In this document: positions 53,491-63,048 of the stretch, one piece after another | How positions within the stretch are numbered: position 1 is the first letter of the stretch | Layout: each line of letters opens with the position of its first letter | Source of the DNA: Rhodocyclaceae bacterium | Lineage (GTDB): Bacteria; Pseudomonadota; Gammaproteobacteria; Burkholderiales; CAIKXV01 | Assembly: GCA_020248265.1 (NCBI GenBank) | Contig: JADCHX010000012.1 | Coordinates: forward strand, 84,378 to 148,377 | Length of the DNA: 64,000 nucleotides | Direction: 5' to 3' | The notes under the pieces: generated by a model | Databases searched by the model: none | Seen by the model: the letters and a program-made list of their open reading frames with translations, nothing else | Told to the model about the DNA's origin: nothing | Made by a program: the position numbers and the translations under genes

Positions 53491-55599
53491 TCATGTCGCC
53501 GGCTTGAGTGCCACCAGCGCATCGGCGGCGACGATGCCGCGTTCGCCGAGGAACAGCGGGTTCAGGTCGATCTCCGCGATCCGGCCCGCATGGTCAGCCA
53601 CCAGCCACGATACCCGCGACAGCACGTCGGCGAGCGCGTCCACATCCAGTGGCGGACGACCGCGATAGCCGGTCAGCAGCGGCGCGGACCGGATGCGACC
53701 GATCATCGCACGTGCCGTCACGGTGTCGAACGGCGCGAACTCGTGGGTGACATCGCGCAGCAGTTCCGTCGCGATGCCGCCGAGCCCGAACATCACCACC
53801 GGCCCGAACACGGGATCGACCACCGCACCGACGATCACTTCGGTGCCGCGCGCCATCTCGGTCACCAGGATGCCGTCGATCCGTGCCCCCGGGTTATGCC
53901 GCCGAGCGTTGTCCTCGACTTCCCGCGCGGCCGCCTTCAGTCCCAGCAGGCCGGCGACGCCCAGACGCACGCAGCCGGCTTCGGTCTTGTGCGGGATGTC
54001 CGGCGACTCGATCTTCACGGCCCACGGCGCGTCGAACGGCAGCGCCGACAACCGGCCGATCTCGGCCGGCGACAGCAGGACCTCGTGCGTGACCGGGATG
54101 CCGTACGCGGCCAGGATGGCCTTGGAACGATGCTCGCCGAGCGTGCCGCCCGCGGCAGGCAGGTCGAGCCGCACCGGCGCGACGCAGCGCGGTGCCGGCA
54201 CGGGGCGCAGGGCGTGAGCCCTGCGGCGCGCGGCGAAGCTCGACAGCGCCCCGGCCGCGACTGCGCAGCGCGCCGGCGTCGAGATAAGCGGTACGCGCGC
54301 CGCCCGCAGCATCGCGATCATCGACTGAATGCGCTCGGGCGGTTCGTTCTGGCTGATGATCACCGGCTTGTCGGTGCCCTTCAATATCTCGAGCAGTTCG
54401 GCGCACCAGGGCTCGGCATTGGCACCGCCGATCGAGCGCGGGATCAGCATGTCGACAGACGGGTCGGCGAGCAGCGTGCGGATGATCTGGTTGTATTCCT
54501 TCCAGGCCGCCGAGAAATGCGCGGTCACGTCGACCGGGTTCCCGAGCGACGCGAAGTCGGGCGCTACCGGCCGTATCGCATCGATCGATGCCTGCCCGGG
54601 CAGTGGCAGTTCCAGCCCGGCCTCCTCGCAGCGGTCCGCCATCAGCACGCCGGCCCCACCGGAGGTGGTCAGGATGGTCACGCCCTTGCCCTTGGGCAGG
54701 CGGCCACCGAGGAAGACATGCAGCGTGTCGATGAGATCGTCGATGTCACGGATCTGCACGAAGCCGCCACGCTCGAACGCCGTGCGGTACAGCTCGGCGC
54801 TCGCGGTCAGGTTGGCGGTGTGCGAGGCCACGGCACGCCGGCCGGCGACGGTGTTGCCGACCTTCCAGACGAGGATCGGCTTGCCCAGCTGCAGCGCGCG
54901 TTCGCCCAGCGCGAGCAGTGCACGCCCATCGGTCAGTCCTTCCATGTAGGTGACCAGCACCTCGACCTCCGGGCGCTCGATCAGGCAGGCCATCATCTCG
55001 AGCGAGCTGATGTTGGCCTCGTTGCCGGTCGAGAACACGTAGCTGAAGCCGATGCCCTCGCGCTGCGCGGCGGAGACCACCGAATAGCCGAAGCCGCCGC
55101 TCTGCGTGACCATCGAGACCGGCCCCGCCTTCAGCGCCGGATTGGCGAACGAGTGGCCGAAGCCCAGGTAGGCGCGCATGCGGAGGTTCATCACGCCCTG
55201 GCAGTTCGGGCCGATGATCCGGATACCCGTGTCGGCCAGGGCGCTGTCGAGCTCACGCTGGAGGCCCATGCCACGTTCGCCGAGTTCGCGAAAGCCCGCA
55301 GACAGCACGATTGCGTGGGGCACGCCTGCGCGACCGAGGTCGCGGATCGCCTGCGGCACCGAAGCGCCCGGCACCGCGATCAGGCCGATGTCGCATGGCT
55401 GGGGCAACTCGGCCGCGCTCGCATAACAGCGCAGCCCGCGCACCGTCTGGTAGCGCGGATTCACCGGATAGACGGCGCCTTCGTAACCGAATTCGGTCAG
55501 GAACCGCATCGGCTGGCCGCCGATCTTGCGCGCGTCCTCGGTGGCGCCGATCACCGCGACGCCGCGGGGCTCGATCAGCCGGGAGAAATCCGCCGTCAT
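53491..55599 (-). CDS. ADP-forming acyl-CoA synthetase
   Basis: A 702-residue fused ADP-forming CoA ligase. An N-terminal CoA-binding domain (AVIGATEDARKIGG), a succinyl-CoA-ligase-like middle with the phospho-His in VASHTANL, and a C-terminal ATP-grasp domain (KIESPDIPHKTEAGC, VIVGAVVDPVFGPVVMFGLGG) are in the normal order. Such enzymes interconvert acyl-CoA and acid with ATP formation or use. It lies two bases from the Bug receptor gene, and near a separate AMP-forming ligase, an uncommon pair in one cluster. Confidence 0.9.
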   Translation of the reverse strand: MTADFSRLIEPRGVAVIGATEDARKIGGQPMRFLTEFGYEGAVYPVNPRYQTVRGLRCYASAAELPQPCDIGLIAVPGASVPQAIRDLGRAGVPHAIVLSAGFRELGERGMGLQRELDSALADTGIRIIGPNCQGVMNLRMRAYLGFGHSFANPALKAGPVSMVTQSGGFGYSVVSAAQREGIGFSYVFSTGNEANISSLEMMACLIERPEVEVLVTYMEGLTDGRALLALGERALQLGKPILVWKVGNTVAGRRAVASHTANLTASAELYRTAFERGGFVQIRDIDDLIDTLHVFLGGRLPKGKGVTILTTSGGAGVLMADRCEEAGLELPLPGQASIDAIRPVAPDFASLGNPVDVTAHFSAAWKEYNQIIRTLLADPSVDMLIPRSIGGANAEPWCAELLEILKGTDKPVIISQNEPPERIQSMIAMLRAARVPLISTPARCAVAAGALSSFAARRRAHALRPVPAPRCVAPVRLDLPAAGGTLGEHRSKAILAAYGIPVTHEVLLSPAEIGRLSALPFDAPWAVKIESPDIPHKTEAGCVRLGVAGLLGLKAAAREVEDNARRHNPGARIDGILVTEMARGTEVIVGAVVDPVFGPVVMFGLGGIATELLRDVTHEFAPFDTVTARAMIGRIRSAPLLTGYRGRPPLDVDALADVLSRVSWLVADHAGRIAEIDLNPLFLGERGIVAADALVALKPAT

Positions 55600-55600
55600 G

Positions 55601-56602
55601 TCAGTCCGCCTTGATGCCAGCCGTCTTGACGATCTTCGCCCAGCGATCGATTTCCGACTTCACCAGCGCCAGGAATGCCTCCGGGGTCCCGGTGGCGATC
55701 TCGATGCCCTGGATGGCAAAGCGCTCCTTCATCTCGGACGATGCCATCGCGGTGCGCACACCGGTGTTGATGCGGGCGAGCAGCGGACGTGGGATGCCAC
55801 CCGGGCCGGCGATACCCCACCACGGCGTCGCATCGTAGCCTTTGAACCCTTCTTCGGCGATCGTCGGCAGGTCGGGCGTGACCGGGCTACGCTTGGCGCT
55901 GGTCACGGCGAGGGCGCGCAGCTTGCCTGCCTTCACGAACGGCCCCACGGTCGACCAGCTGCCGAAGCTGTACTGGATCTGGCCGCCGATCACCTCGGTC
56001 AGTGCCGGCGACAATCCCTTGTAGGGCACGTGGATCACGTCGATGCCGGCCATGCTCTTGAGGAGTTCGCCCATCAGGTGCGAGGTACCGCCAGAGCCGG
56101 TGGACCCGTAGGCGAGCGTGCCCGGTCTGGCCTTGGCCATGGCCACGAGGTCGCGCACGTTCTTGACCGGCAGCGAGACATTCGAGACGAGCACGAACGG
56201 CGACTCGCCAGTCTGCGCGACCATCGTGAAGTCGCGCAGCGAATCGTAGGGAAGCTTCGCGATCACGCTCGGATTGACGGCATGCGCCAGGCCGATCTGC
56301 AGCAGCGTGTAGCCGTCGGCCGGGGAGCGCGCGACCAGGTCGCTGCCGATCACCGTACCACCGCCCGGCCGGTTGTCGACCAGCACGCTCTGGCCCCAGA
56401 TATCCGCCAGCTTCGAACCGACCGCACGCGCGATGAGGTCGTTCGCTGCACCCGGTGCGAACGGCACGATGAAGCGAACCGGCCGCGAGGGCCATTCGTC
56501 ACCGCCTCCCCGGGGTGCCTGGGCCAGCGCCATGGGCATCGCCAGCAGGGATGCCGCGCCAAGCGCAGCGATGAACGGAAGCGTCTTCGATGTCGGGTTC
56601 AT
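55601..56602 (-). CDS. Bug/TctC-family periplasmic substrate receptor
   Basis: A 333-residue Bug receptor with signal peptide ending PMALAQ, motifs WPSRPVRFIVPFAPGAANDL, DNRPGGGTVIG, ADGYT and HVPYKGLS. Ribosome site GAGGA. It lies inside the acyl-CoA cluster, between a crotonase-fold gene and the ADP-forming ligase, so its ligand is probably the acid that the cluster activates. No TctA/TctB genes in the window. Confidence 0.93.
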   Translation of the reverse strand: MNPTSKTLPFIAALGAASLLAMPMALAQAPRGGGDEWPSRPVRFIVPFAPGAANDLIARAVGSKLADIWGQSVLVDNRPGGGTVIGSDLVARSPADGYTLLQIGLAHAVNPSVIAKLPYDSLRDFTMVAQTGESPFVLVSNVSLPVKNVRDLVAMAKARPGTLAYGSTGSGGTSHLMGELLKSMAGIDVIHVPYKGLSPALTEVIGGQIQYSFGSWSTVGPFVKAGKLRALAVTSAKRSPVTPDLPTIAEEGFKGYDATPWWGIAGPGGIPRPLLARINTGVRTAMASSEMKERFAIQGIEIATGTPEAFLALVKSEIDRWAKIVKTAGIKAD

Positions 56603-56625
56603 TCGGTGGATCCTCTGCGAAACGT

Positions 56626-57366
56626 TCAGTCGGCAGGTCGCCGGGCTGCAGCATGCAATTCGGCGTGGGTCTCGTGCGCGAGCTGCATCGCCCGCGCGAA
56701 CTCGGCGTCGAGCGCGCGATAGAAAAGGCGCTTGGTCGCCTGCAGGGCAGGCCCGGGAAGCGCCGCCAGTTCGGCCGCGAGCGCCAACGCCGCGTCCACT
56801 TCTGCACCGTCTTCCACCACGTCGTTGATCAAGCCGAGTTCGAACGCACGTGCAGGCTCGATCGACCGTCCGGTGGCGAGCAGTTCGAACGCTGCCTTGG
56901 TGCCCACCTGACGCGCGAGGTTCGGCGTCACCGAAGCGGCCAGGATGCCCCGCCTGACCTCGGGATAGCCGAAGCGGGAGCTGCGGGCAGCCACCACCAT
57001 ATCGCAGGCAAGGGCGAGCGCGCAGCCACCGCCGAGCACGTGTCCCCGGGTGGCGGCGACCACCGGCTTTGCAAGGCCGGGCAGCAGCAGCTGAAGCGAG
57101 GCGGTGAGGGCGCTGCGTCGTTCTACGCCCAGACGTTCCGCGGGCGGGACATCCCTGAACTCCGCCATGTCGGCGCCGGCCGAGAACGCGCGCCCGGCAC
57201 CGGCCAGGACGATCGCACCGATCGCCGCGTCCGTATCGGCCGACTGCAACGCGGCGATCAGTGCTTCGATCATTACCGTGTTCATCGCGTTGAGCTTGTC
57301 GGGGCGGTTCAGCGTGAGCAGCCGGACCGCGCCCCGGGTCTCGACGAGCAGTACGTCCGTGGCCAT
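56626..57366 (-). CDS. Enoyl-CoA hydratase-family protein (altered active site)
   Basis: A 246-residue crotonase-fold protein with the oxyanion motif GRAFSAGADMAEF and LGGGCALALACDM. The position of one of the two catalytic glutamates is Ala (GGGCAL instead of GGGCEL); the second Glu is kept in YPEVRRG. It may have lost hydratase activity or act on another acyl-CoA. It lies 3 bases after the next crotonase gene. Confidence 0.87.
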   Translation of the reverse strand: MATDVLLVETRGAVRLLTLNRPDKLNAMNTVMIEALIAALQSADTDAAIGAIVLAGAGRAFSAGADMAEFRDVPPAERLGVERRSALTASLQLLLPGLAKPVVAATRGHVLGGGCALALACDMVVAARSSRFGYPEVRRGILAASVTPNLARQVGTKAAFELLATGRSIEPARAFELGLINDVVEDGAEVDAALALAAELAALPGPALQATKRLFYRALDAEFARAMQLAHETHAELHAAARRPAD

Positions 57367-57369
57367 CGT

Positions 57370-58143
57370 TCAGCGTCCCTGGAAGCGCGGCGCGCGTTTT
57401 TCCTTGAACGCCGCCACGCCTTCCTTGTGGTCCTCGGACAGACGTACGTGCGTCTGCATCAGCGCCTCGTAGTCGAGCAGCTGTTCCAGGGTCGGCGTGT
57501 ACATGAACTGGAACATCTTCTTGGTGAGCCCGAGCATCCAAGTGGCCGATGCGGCCATCTCGGCCGCCAGCGCCCGGGCCTCGGCCTGAAGCGCGACGTC
57601 TGGCACCACCTTCATCGCGATGTTCAGCGCGGCGAGTTCGTCGGCGCCGACCTTGCGCCCGGTGTAGACCAGTTCCTTCGCCTTGGCGATGCCGAGGTAC
57701 TGTGAGAGAAAGAAGATGGCGCCGCCGTCGGGCACCACGCCGACGCGCTTGAACGACAGCGCCAGTGTCGTACTCTGCGCGGCCAGGATCAGGTCGCAGG
57801 CGAACATGAGGCTGGTGCCGATGCCGTAGACCGGGCCATGCACCGCGGCGATCACTGGCTTCTCGATTGCCGCCAGCGCGAGGAAGGTGCGATGGCGCGA
57901 CTTCGAGCGCGCGCGCGAGCCGGTGAGATCGGTCTTTGCCATGTTGCCGATATCGCCTCCCGAGCAGAAGCCCTTGCCGCTGCCGGTCAGGATGATCGCG
58001 CGCACCGCCGGATCCGCCGACAGCTGGTGCGCGTAATCGTGCAACAGGTCGTACATCTCGTCGGACATCGCATTGAGCTTGTCGGGGCGGTCGAGGGTGA
58101 GCGTGGCGATGCCATCCGATTGTTCCATCCGTACCGTCATCAT
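57370..58143 (-). CDS. Enoyl-CoA isomerase/hydratase-family protein (PaaG-like)
   Basis: A 257-residue crotonase-fold enzyme: GKGFCSGGDIGNM, GIGTSLMFACDL and SFKRVGVVPDGGA. Both canonical catalytic glutamates are absent; an Asp in VVPDGG matches the isomerase type of PaaG, so double-bond isomerisation is more likely than hydration. Ribosome site AAAGGA before tandem ATGs (58143 and 58140). Confidence 0.87.
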   Translation of the reverse strand: MMTVRMEQSDGIATLTLDRPDKLNAMSDEMYDLLHDYAHQLSADPAVRAIILTGSGKGFCSGGDIGNMAKTDLTGSRARSKSRHRTFLALAAIEKPVIAAVHGPVYGIGTSLMFACDLILAAQSTTLALSFKRVGVVPDGGAIFFLSQYLGIAKAKELVYTGRKVGADELAALNIAMKVVPDVALQAEARALAAEMAASATWMLGLTKKMFQFMYTPTLEQLLDYEALMQTHVRLSEDHKEGVAAFKEKRAPRFQGR

Positions 58144-58175
58144 CGTTCCTTTCGTGTCCGCGCTGCGCCCGACGA

Positions 58176-59828
58176 TCAGGCCAGCCCGAAATCGCGCAGC
58201 GCGTGCTCGCGCAGTCGGTTCTTCTGCACCTTGACGCTGGCCGTCATGCCGATCGCCTCGAAGCCGTCGACGATCTTCGCGTAGCGCGGTACCTTGAAGC
58301 CCGCGATGCGCGGGCGCGTCCATTCGATCAGCGCAGCCGGCTCCAGCGAGGCACCTTCCCTGAGTACCACATACGCGGCACCCACCTCGCCAAGGCGGGC
58401 GTCGGGTACCCCGACGACCTGCGCCTGCGCCACCGCCGGATGCCGCAGCAGCAGGTCTTCCACCTCGGCCGGAGCGACGTTCTCGCCACCGACGCGGAAC
58501 ACCTCCTTGATCCGGCCGATGAAATGCATGCGGCCCTGGTCGTCGAAGGTCCCGAGGTCGCCGGTGCGCAGCCAGCCGTCGGCCGTGAGGGTCTGCGCCG
58601 ACTGCTCTGGCATCCCGTAGTAGCCCTTCATCAGGCTCCAGCCGCGCACCTGGATCTCTCCGGTTGCGCCCGGCGGCATCGCCTGGCCCGATTCAGGGTC
58701 GACCATGCGTACCGAAAGACCCGGCAACGGCAGCGCGTAGCTGTTCCATCGTTTCTCGGGCGGGTCACGCCAGTCGGACATGCAGACGTTCGGCGAGGCT
58801 TCGGACAATCCGTAGGCGTGGCAGATCGTCATGCCGAGGGTCTCTTCGGCCGCCTGCATCATCTGCGGGGTGCACGATCCCCAGCCGCCGCGCAGCGCAA
58901 GCTGCCGCACCGCGAGCGACGGGTGGCTCAGCATCATCTGGAACATCGGGTCGTTGCCGGACAGGAAGGTGCAGCGCTCGGCCTCGATGGCATCGAGCGA
59001 GGTGCCTGCGTCGAACACCGGGGTGGATACGAGGCACGCGCCTTGCGACAGCGCGGCCAGGATCGACAGCGTGGTGCCGGCCACGTGGAAGAACGGCCGC
59101 GCGCTGAAGTAACGCTCGCAGGGCCCCAGGCCGATCCGGCGCGCGATCGCGTCGGCATTGCGCAGCATGTTGTCGTGGCTCAACTGCACACCCTTCGGAA
59201 ACGAGGTGCTGCCCGAGGTGTACTGGATCAGCACCACGTCATCGGGCGCGGCGCGGCCGGTCGGCACTGGCTGGCCGTCGCCTGCGGCGAGGAAGGAATC
59301 CCATCGGCGGGCGCCGCCAGGCACGTCCGCGCCGAGTACCGCGACATGGCGCAATCGCGGCAGGGCAGTGCCTGGAAGCGCCCCATCGATCGCCGGCTCG
59401 ATCCCGCGCAGCATCTCGATGAAGTCGACCTTCAGGAAACGGTCGGCCACCGCAAGCACGGTCACGTCTGCCTGGGACAGGCAGTAGCGCAGTTCGTCCG
59501 ACTTGAATCGGGTATTGACCGGGACGGTCACCGCCCCGGCGAGCGCCGCCCCGAGGAAGAAGGCGACCCATTCCACCCGGTTGCCGGTGCAGACGCCGAC
59601 ATGGTCGCCGGGACGTACACCGTGCGCGACCAGTGCGCATGCGACACGGCGTGCCTCCTGCCGCAGCCGCTCGAAGGTCCAGCGCACACCGTCGATCACC
59701 AGCGCCTCCTGCGCCGGCCAGCGCGCGGCGGCCGCGTCGAGGGCCTGCTCGAAGGTCGCGGGCGTCCAGCGGCCGGACGCCGGTTCTGGCACCTGCACCA
59801 CGTTGCCGAGGATGGTCGCGGTATCCAT
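58176..59828 (-). CDS. AMP-dependent acyl-CoA synthetase
   Basis: A 550-residue adenylate-forming ligase. Core motifs: the P-loop YTSGSTSFPKGV, CHAYGLSEASPN, GWLRTGDLG and the C-terminal Lys in KVQKNRLRE. It activates a carboxylic acid with ATP to acyl-AMP and then acyl-CoA, the first step of the cluster. It follows the acyl-CoA dehydrogenase gene by one base, so the cluster is tightly coupled. Confidence 0.94.
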   Translation of the reverse strand: MDTATILGNVVQVPEPASGRWTPATFEQALDAAAARWPAQEALVIDGVRWTFERLRQEARRVACALVAHGVRPGDHVGVCTGNRVEWVAFFLGAALAGAVTVPVNTRFKSDELRYCLSQADVTVLAVADRFLKVDFIEMLRGIEPAIDGALPGTALPRLRHVAVLGADVPGGARRWDSFLAAGDGQPVPTGRAAPDDVVLIQYTSGSTSFPKGVQLSHDNMLRNADAIARRIGLGPCERYFSARPFFHVAGTTLSILAALSQGACLVSTPVFDAGTSLDAIEAERCTFLSGNDPMFQMMLSHPSLAVRQLALRGGWGSCTPQMMQAAEETLGMTICHAYGLSEASPNVCMSDWRDPPEKRWNSYALPLPGLSVRMVDPESGQAMPPGATGEIQVRGWSLMKGYYGMPEQSAQTLTADGWLRTGDLGTFDDQGRMHFIGRIKEVFRVGGENVAPAEVEDLLLRHPAVAQAQVVGVPDARLGEVGAAYVVLREGASLEPAALIEWTRPRIAGFKVPRYAKIVDGFEAIGMTASVKVQKNRLREHALRDFGLA

Positions 59829-59829
59829 G

Positions 59830-61014
59830 CTATTGCGGCAGGCCGAGCACGGCCTTGGCCAGGATGTTGCGCTGGATCTCGTTCGAGCCGCCGTAGATGG
59901 TGCCCGGGCGTGAACTGTAGAACGGGGCGAGCATGTTCATCGGCGTGCCGTCGACATCGGTGTCGCCACCGAGCGCGCCGTACTCGTCGCCCGCTTCCAG
60001 CATCAGTTCCGAGCACCGCTGCATCGTCTCGGTCGCCCAGATCTTCAGCAGGGAGACGTCGGGGCCGAGCGCTTCACCGCGGCGTACCTGTTCGACGAAC
60101 ACCTCGTAGGTGGCCGACAGGTCGACGATGTCGAGGCGCAGCGCGGTGAACCGATCCATGAACAACGGATCGGCGAACAGCCCGCGCGCCCGCGCCAGTT
60201 TTTCCAGGCGTGCGAATGCAAGTTGCGGGCGCCGCGGACTGCCGATCCCGAGCCGCTCGAAACCAAGCAGCGACTTCGCGATCGCCCAGCCCTGGCCGGG
60301 TACGCCGACCAGGTTGGCCTTCGGCGTGCGTACGCCGTCGAAGAACACCTGGCAGAACTCCTCGTCGCCGGCGATGTTGCGGATCGGCCGCACGGTGATG
60401 CCGGGTGACTTCATGTCCAGAAGCAGGAAGCTGATGCCTTCCTGCTTCTTCCCGCTGCGGTCGGTCCGCGCAAGCACGTACATGTGCGTGGCGTCCATCG
60501 CGAGCGTCGTCCAGATCTTGCTGCCGTCGATCACGTAGTCGCCGCCATCCTCCACCGCCGCGGTCTGCAGGCTGGCGAGGTCGGATCCGGCGTTCGGTTC
60601 GGAATAGCCCTGGCACCAGATCGCCTCGCCGGACAACGTTCGCGGCAGGAACCATTCCTTCTGGTCCGGCGTGCCGTAGCGGATGAGGATCGGCCCGACC
60701 TGGGTGATGCCCTGATCGGGCATGCGGCCGCAACCATGCCGCTCGAGTTCCTCGACCATGATGATCTGCTTGAACGGCGACAGTCCCATGCCGCCGAGCG
60801 CGGTCGGCCACGACGGGGCGATCCAGCCCTTGCGGTAGAGCATGTCCCACCAGTCCCGGCACTCGTGCCAGTGCATGCGGCCGGCGGGGAAGCGCACATG
60901 CTCAGGGCAGTTCGCCTGCAGCCAGGTACGCACCTCCGTGCGGAAGACCTCATCGGCAAGTGCATCCCATTCAAGGGGCGCATCGCCGGCGGTACCGTTT
61001 CGCGGGTCGATCAT
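59830..61014 (-). CDS. Acyl-CoA dehydrogenase (first of a pair)
   Basis: A 394-residue flavin dehydrogenase: WPTALGGMGLSPFKQ, QGYSEPNAGSDLASL, DGSKIWTTLAMDA and the end IYGGSNEIQRN. At the usual base position (YEGT in medium-chain enzymes) the sequence is YGGS, so the Glu is missing; the base must be elsewhere or lie in a partner subunit. It is 9 bases from a second dehydrogenase gene, fitting an alpha2beta2 complex as in steroid side-chain degradation. Confidence 0.93.
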   Translation of the reverse strand: MIDPRNGTAGDAPLEWDALADEVFRTEVRTWLQANCPEHVRFPAGRMHWHECRDWWDMLYRKGWIAPSWPTALGGMGLSPFKQIIMVEELERHGCGRMPDQGITQVGPILIRYGTPDQKEWFLPRTLSGEAIWCQGYSEPNAGSDLASLQTAAVEDGGDYVIDGSKIWTTLAMDATHMYVLARTDRSGKKQEGISFLLLDMKSPGITVRPIRNIAGDEEFCQVFFDGVRTPKANLVGVPGQGWAIAKSLLGFERLGIGSPRRPQLAFARLEKLARARGLFADPLFMDRFTALRLDIVDLSATYEVFVEQVRRGEALGPDVSLLKIWATETMQRCSELMLEAGDEYGALGGDTDVDGTPMNMLAPFYSSRPGTIYGGSNEIQRNILAKAVLGLPQ

Positions 61015-61023
61015 CAGGCGTCC

Positions 61024-62178
61024 TCAGGCTGCGGCGGCATCCAGCGGCACCAACGCGGCATAGCGGGTGCGGTGAAGCCGCGCATTGCCGAGCCAGGCTG
61101 AAAGTACCAGCGCGCGCTTCACGTACAGGCCGACATCGCAGTCGTCGGTAAAACCGATTGCACCATGCATCTGGACGGCCTCGCGCGTGATCCGGTGCGC
61201 GGTCTCGCAGGCACGCGCCTTGGCGCGACTGGCGGCCGCGCTGCGCAGCGGCCCGTCGTCCAGCCCTGTGGCCGTGTGCAGCGCGTGGTCGAGCGCGGCA
61301 TCGCCGATACGCTGGTGGATGTAAAGATCGACCGCTCGGTGCTGCAACGCCTGGAATGCGCCGATCGGGCGCCCGAACTGCGTGCGGGTGCGCAGGTAGT
61401 CCAGCGTCACGTCCAGCAAGCGTCGCGACAGACCCAGCAGTTCGGCTGCGAGCGCGAGGTTGCCGTCGTCGACGGCTGCGGCGACCGCGCGCATGGCGCC
61501 CGCCCCCATCGCGAGCCGATGATCGGCCGGCAGTTCGACACCGTCGAAACGCAGGTCGAGCACGGGACGGCCATCGGCGAGTCGGTGCGCGACGCAGCGG
61601 ATGCCAGTCATTGTCGCCGGAACCCAGTAGAGCGCCGTCTGCGCGCACTCGCGCACCGACACCACGTAGCCGTCTGCACCGGCTGCACCGACGACGAAGC
61701 GCTTGGCACCTTGCAGCATCGCCCGGTGCCCACCAGCGGACGCCGGCTGCGGCGAGGCGGTCGTGGCGAGGTTAGTCGGATCGAGGTCCCCGGCCGCTTC
61801 CTGCCAGGCAAGGGCAGGGATGATCTCACCCGAGGCGATGCTCGACAGCAGGGATGCCTTCAGCGCACCCTGGCCGCAGTTGGCGATCGCACGCGTGGCG
61901 ATCATCGCTGCGGTCAGCGGCTCGGGCATCAGCGCGGCCGCCGTGCCCCTGGCCAGGATCGCATGTTCGGCCACCGACAGCCCCAGCCCGCCGTACGCTT
62001 CTGGTACGACGAGACCGGTCCAGCCGAGGCTTGCCATCGCCTGCCATGCTGAACGGTCGAATCCGGGATCGGTATCGCGCAGCGCACGCGCCCTGCGCAA
62101 CGGATCGGATCGGCGACAGTAGTCCGTCACGCTGTCGGCCAGCATCCGCCGCTGGTCGGCCGCGCCGCCATCGGTCAT
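61024..62178 (-). CDS. Acyl-CoA dehydrogenase (second of a pair)
   Basis: A 384-residue dehydrogenase-fold subunit with VPEAYGGLGLSVAEH, RTRTQFGRPIGAFQALQH and GAIGFTDDCDVGLYVKRAL. The middle substrate-binding region is divergent and the YEGT base motif is absent. With its neighbour it probably forms a heteromeric enzyme whose active site is shared. Its stop region is followed at 9 bases by the first dehydrogenase, and its start overlaps the MaoC stop (62175-62178). Confidence 0.9.
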   Translation of the reverse strand: MTDGGAADQRRMLADSVTDYCRRSDPLRRARALRDTDPGFDRSAWQAMASLGWTGLVVPEAYGGLGLSVAEHAILARGTAAALMPEPLTAAMIATRAIANCGQGALKASLLSSIASGEIIPALAWQEAAGDLDPTNLATTASPQPASAGGHRAMLQGAKRFVVGAAGADGYVVSVRECAQTALYWVPATMTGIRCVAHRLADGRPVLDLRFDGVELPADHRLAMGAGAMRAVAAAVDDGNLALAAELLGLSRRLLDVTLDYLRTRTQFGRPIGAFQALQHRAVDLYIHQRIGDAALDHALHTATGLDDGPLRSAAASRAKARACETAHRITREAVQMHGAIGFTDDCDVGLYVKRALVLSAWLGNARLHRTRYAALVPLDAAAA

Positions 62179-63035
62179 CCCGAAACCTCGGCCCAGCCGT
62201 TGCTGAGGACGACCGCATTGCGCGCTGGCACCGTGCAGCGAAAGAAGACCTCGCCACCCTCACGCCAGATCTCGGTGCGGATGGTATCGCCCGGATACAC
62301 CGGTGCGGAGAAGCGCGCCTCCATCGCGGTGAGCCGCTCCGGGTTCCAGCCGCAGAGCTGCCGCAGCAGGGCGATGCCGGCGATGCCGAAAGTGGCCCGG
62401 CCATGCAGGATGGGCTGGCTGAAGCCAGCCTTCGCGGCAAACGCCGGATCGGCATGCAGCGGGTTGTAGTCGCCCGACAGGCGATAGATGAGGGCGAGCT
62501 GGGGGATGACCGGCCAGTCGTCAGTCAGGTCAGGCGCGCGCGCGGGCAGGGTACGCGGCACCTTCGGCGACGCCGACGGGCCGCCGAAGCCACCGTTGGC
62601 CCGAGCGAAGCTGGTCGAATCGGTAGTGGCGATGCACTCGCCGGTCTTCGCATCGAGGATGCGCGTCTCGGTGAGGATCAGCGCGCCCTTGCCTTCACCC
62701 TTGTCGATGACATCGACCACGCGCGTCTCGCCGCGCAGGCTGGCCTCGGCCGGCAGCGGCCGATGCAGCCGGAAGCCCTGTTCGCCATGGACGACCTTCG
62801 TTCGGTCGACGCCGGTACGCGGGTCGCCCGCCCAGCCCATCGGCTGGCACAGCACGACCGACATCATCGGCAGCGCCTGCAGCCCCTGCTCGTAGACGAA
62901 GCGCAACTGGTGGAGGTCCATCGGATCCGCGCCGACGCCGAGCCCCAGCGCGTACAGGATGGTGTCTTTCTTAGACAGTTCGAAAGGAAGGTCCGGGATC
63001 TGCCAGTTCTTGAGGGTTTCGTAGTGGATGGTCAT
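62175..63035 (-). CDS. MaoC-like enoyl-CoA hydratase (double hot-dog)
   Basis: A 286-residue protein with two hot-dog domains. The C-terminal domain has the hydratase 2 motif YRLSGDYNPLHADP followed by PILHGRATFGIAG, containing the catalytic Asp and His; the N-terminal domain is degenerate. It resembles peroxisomal 17-beta-HSD4/MFE-2 hydratase 2 and steroid-pathway MaoC enzymes. It hydrates a 2-enoyl-CoA to the (R)-3-hydroxyacyl-CoA. It overlaps the dehydrogenase start. Confidence 0.92.
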   Translation of the reverse strand: MTIHYETLKNWQIPDLPFELSKKDTILYALGLGVGADPMDLHQLRFVYEQGLQALPMMSVVLCQPMGWAGDPRTGVDRTKVVHGEQGFRLHRPLPAEASLRGETRVVDVIDKGEGKGALILTETRILDAKTGECIATTDSTSFARANGGFGGPSASPKVPRTLPARAPDLTDDWPVIPQLALIYRLSGDYNPLHADPAFAAKAGFSQPILHGRATFGIAGIALLRQLCGWNPERLTAMEARFSAPVYPGDTIRTEIWREGGEVFFRCTVPARNAVVLSNGWAEVSG

Positions 63036-63048
63036 GGCAGTGCGCCTG

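Noticed and set aside
53590-55614. A 674-codon open frame antisense to the ADP-forming ligase
   Set aside because: Same composition artefact; the opposite strand encodes a protein with all expected motifs.
58203-60149. A 648-codon open frame antisense to the AMP-forming ligase
   Set aside because: No domain features, and the minus-strand gene is complete and motif-rich.
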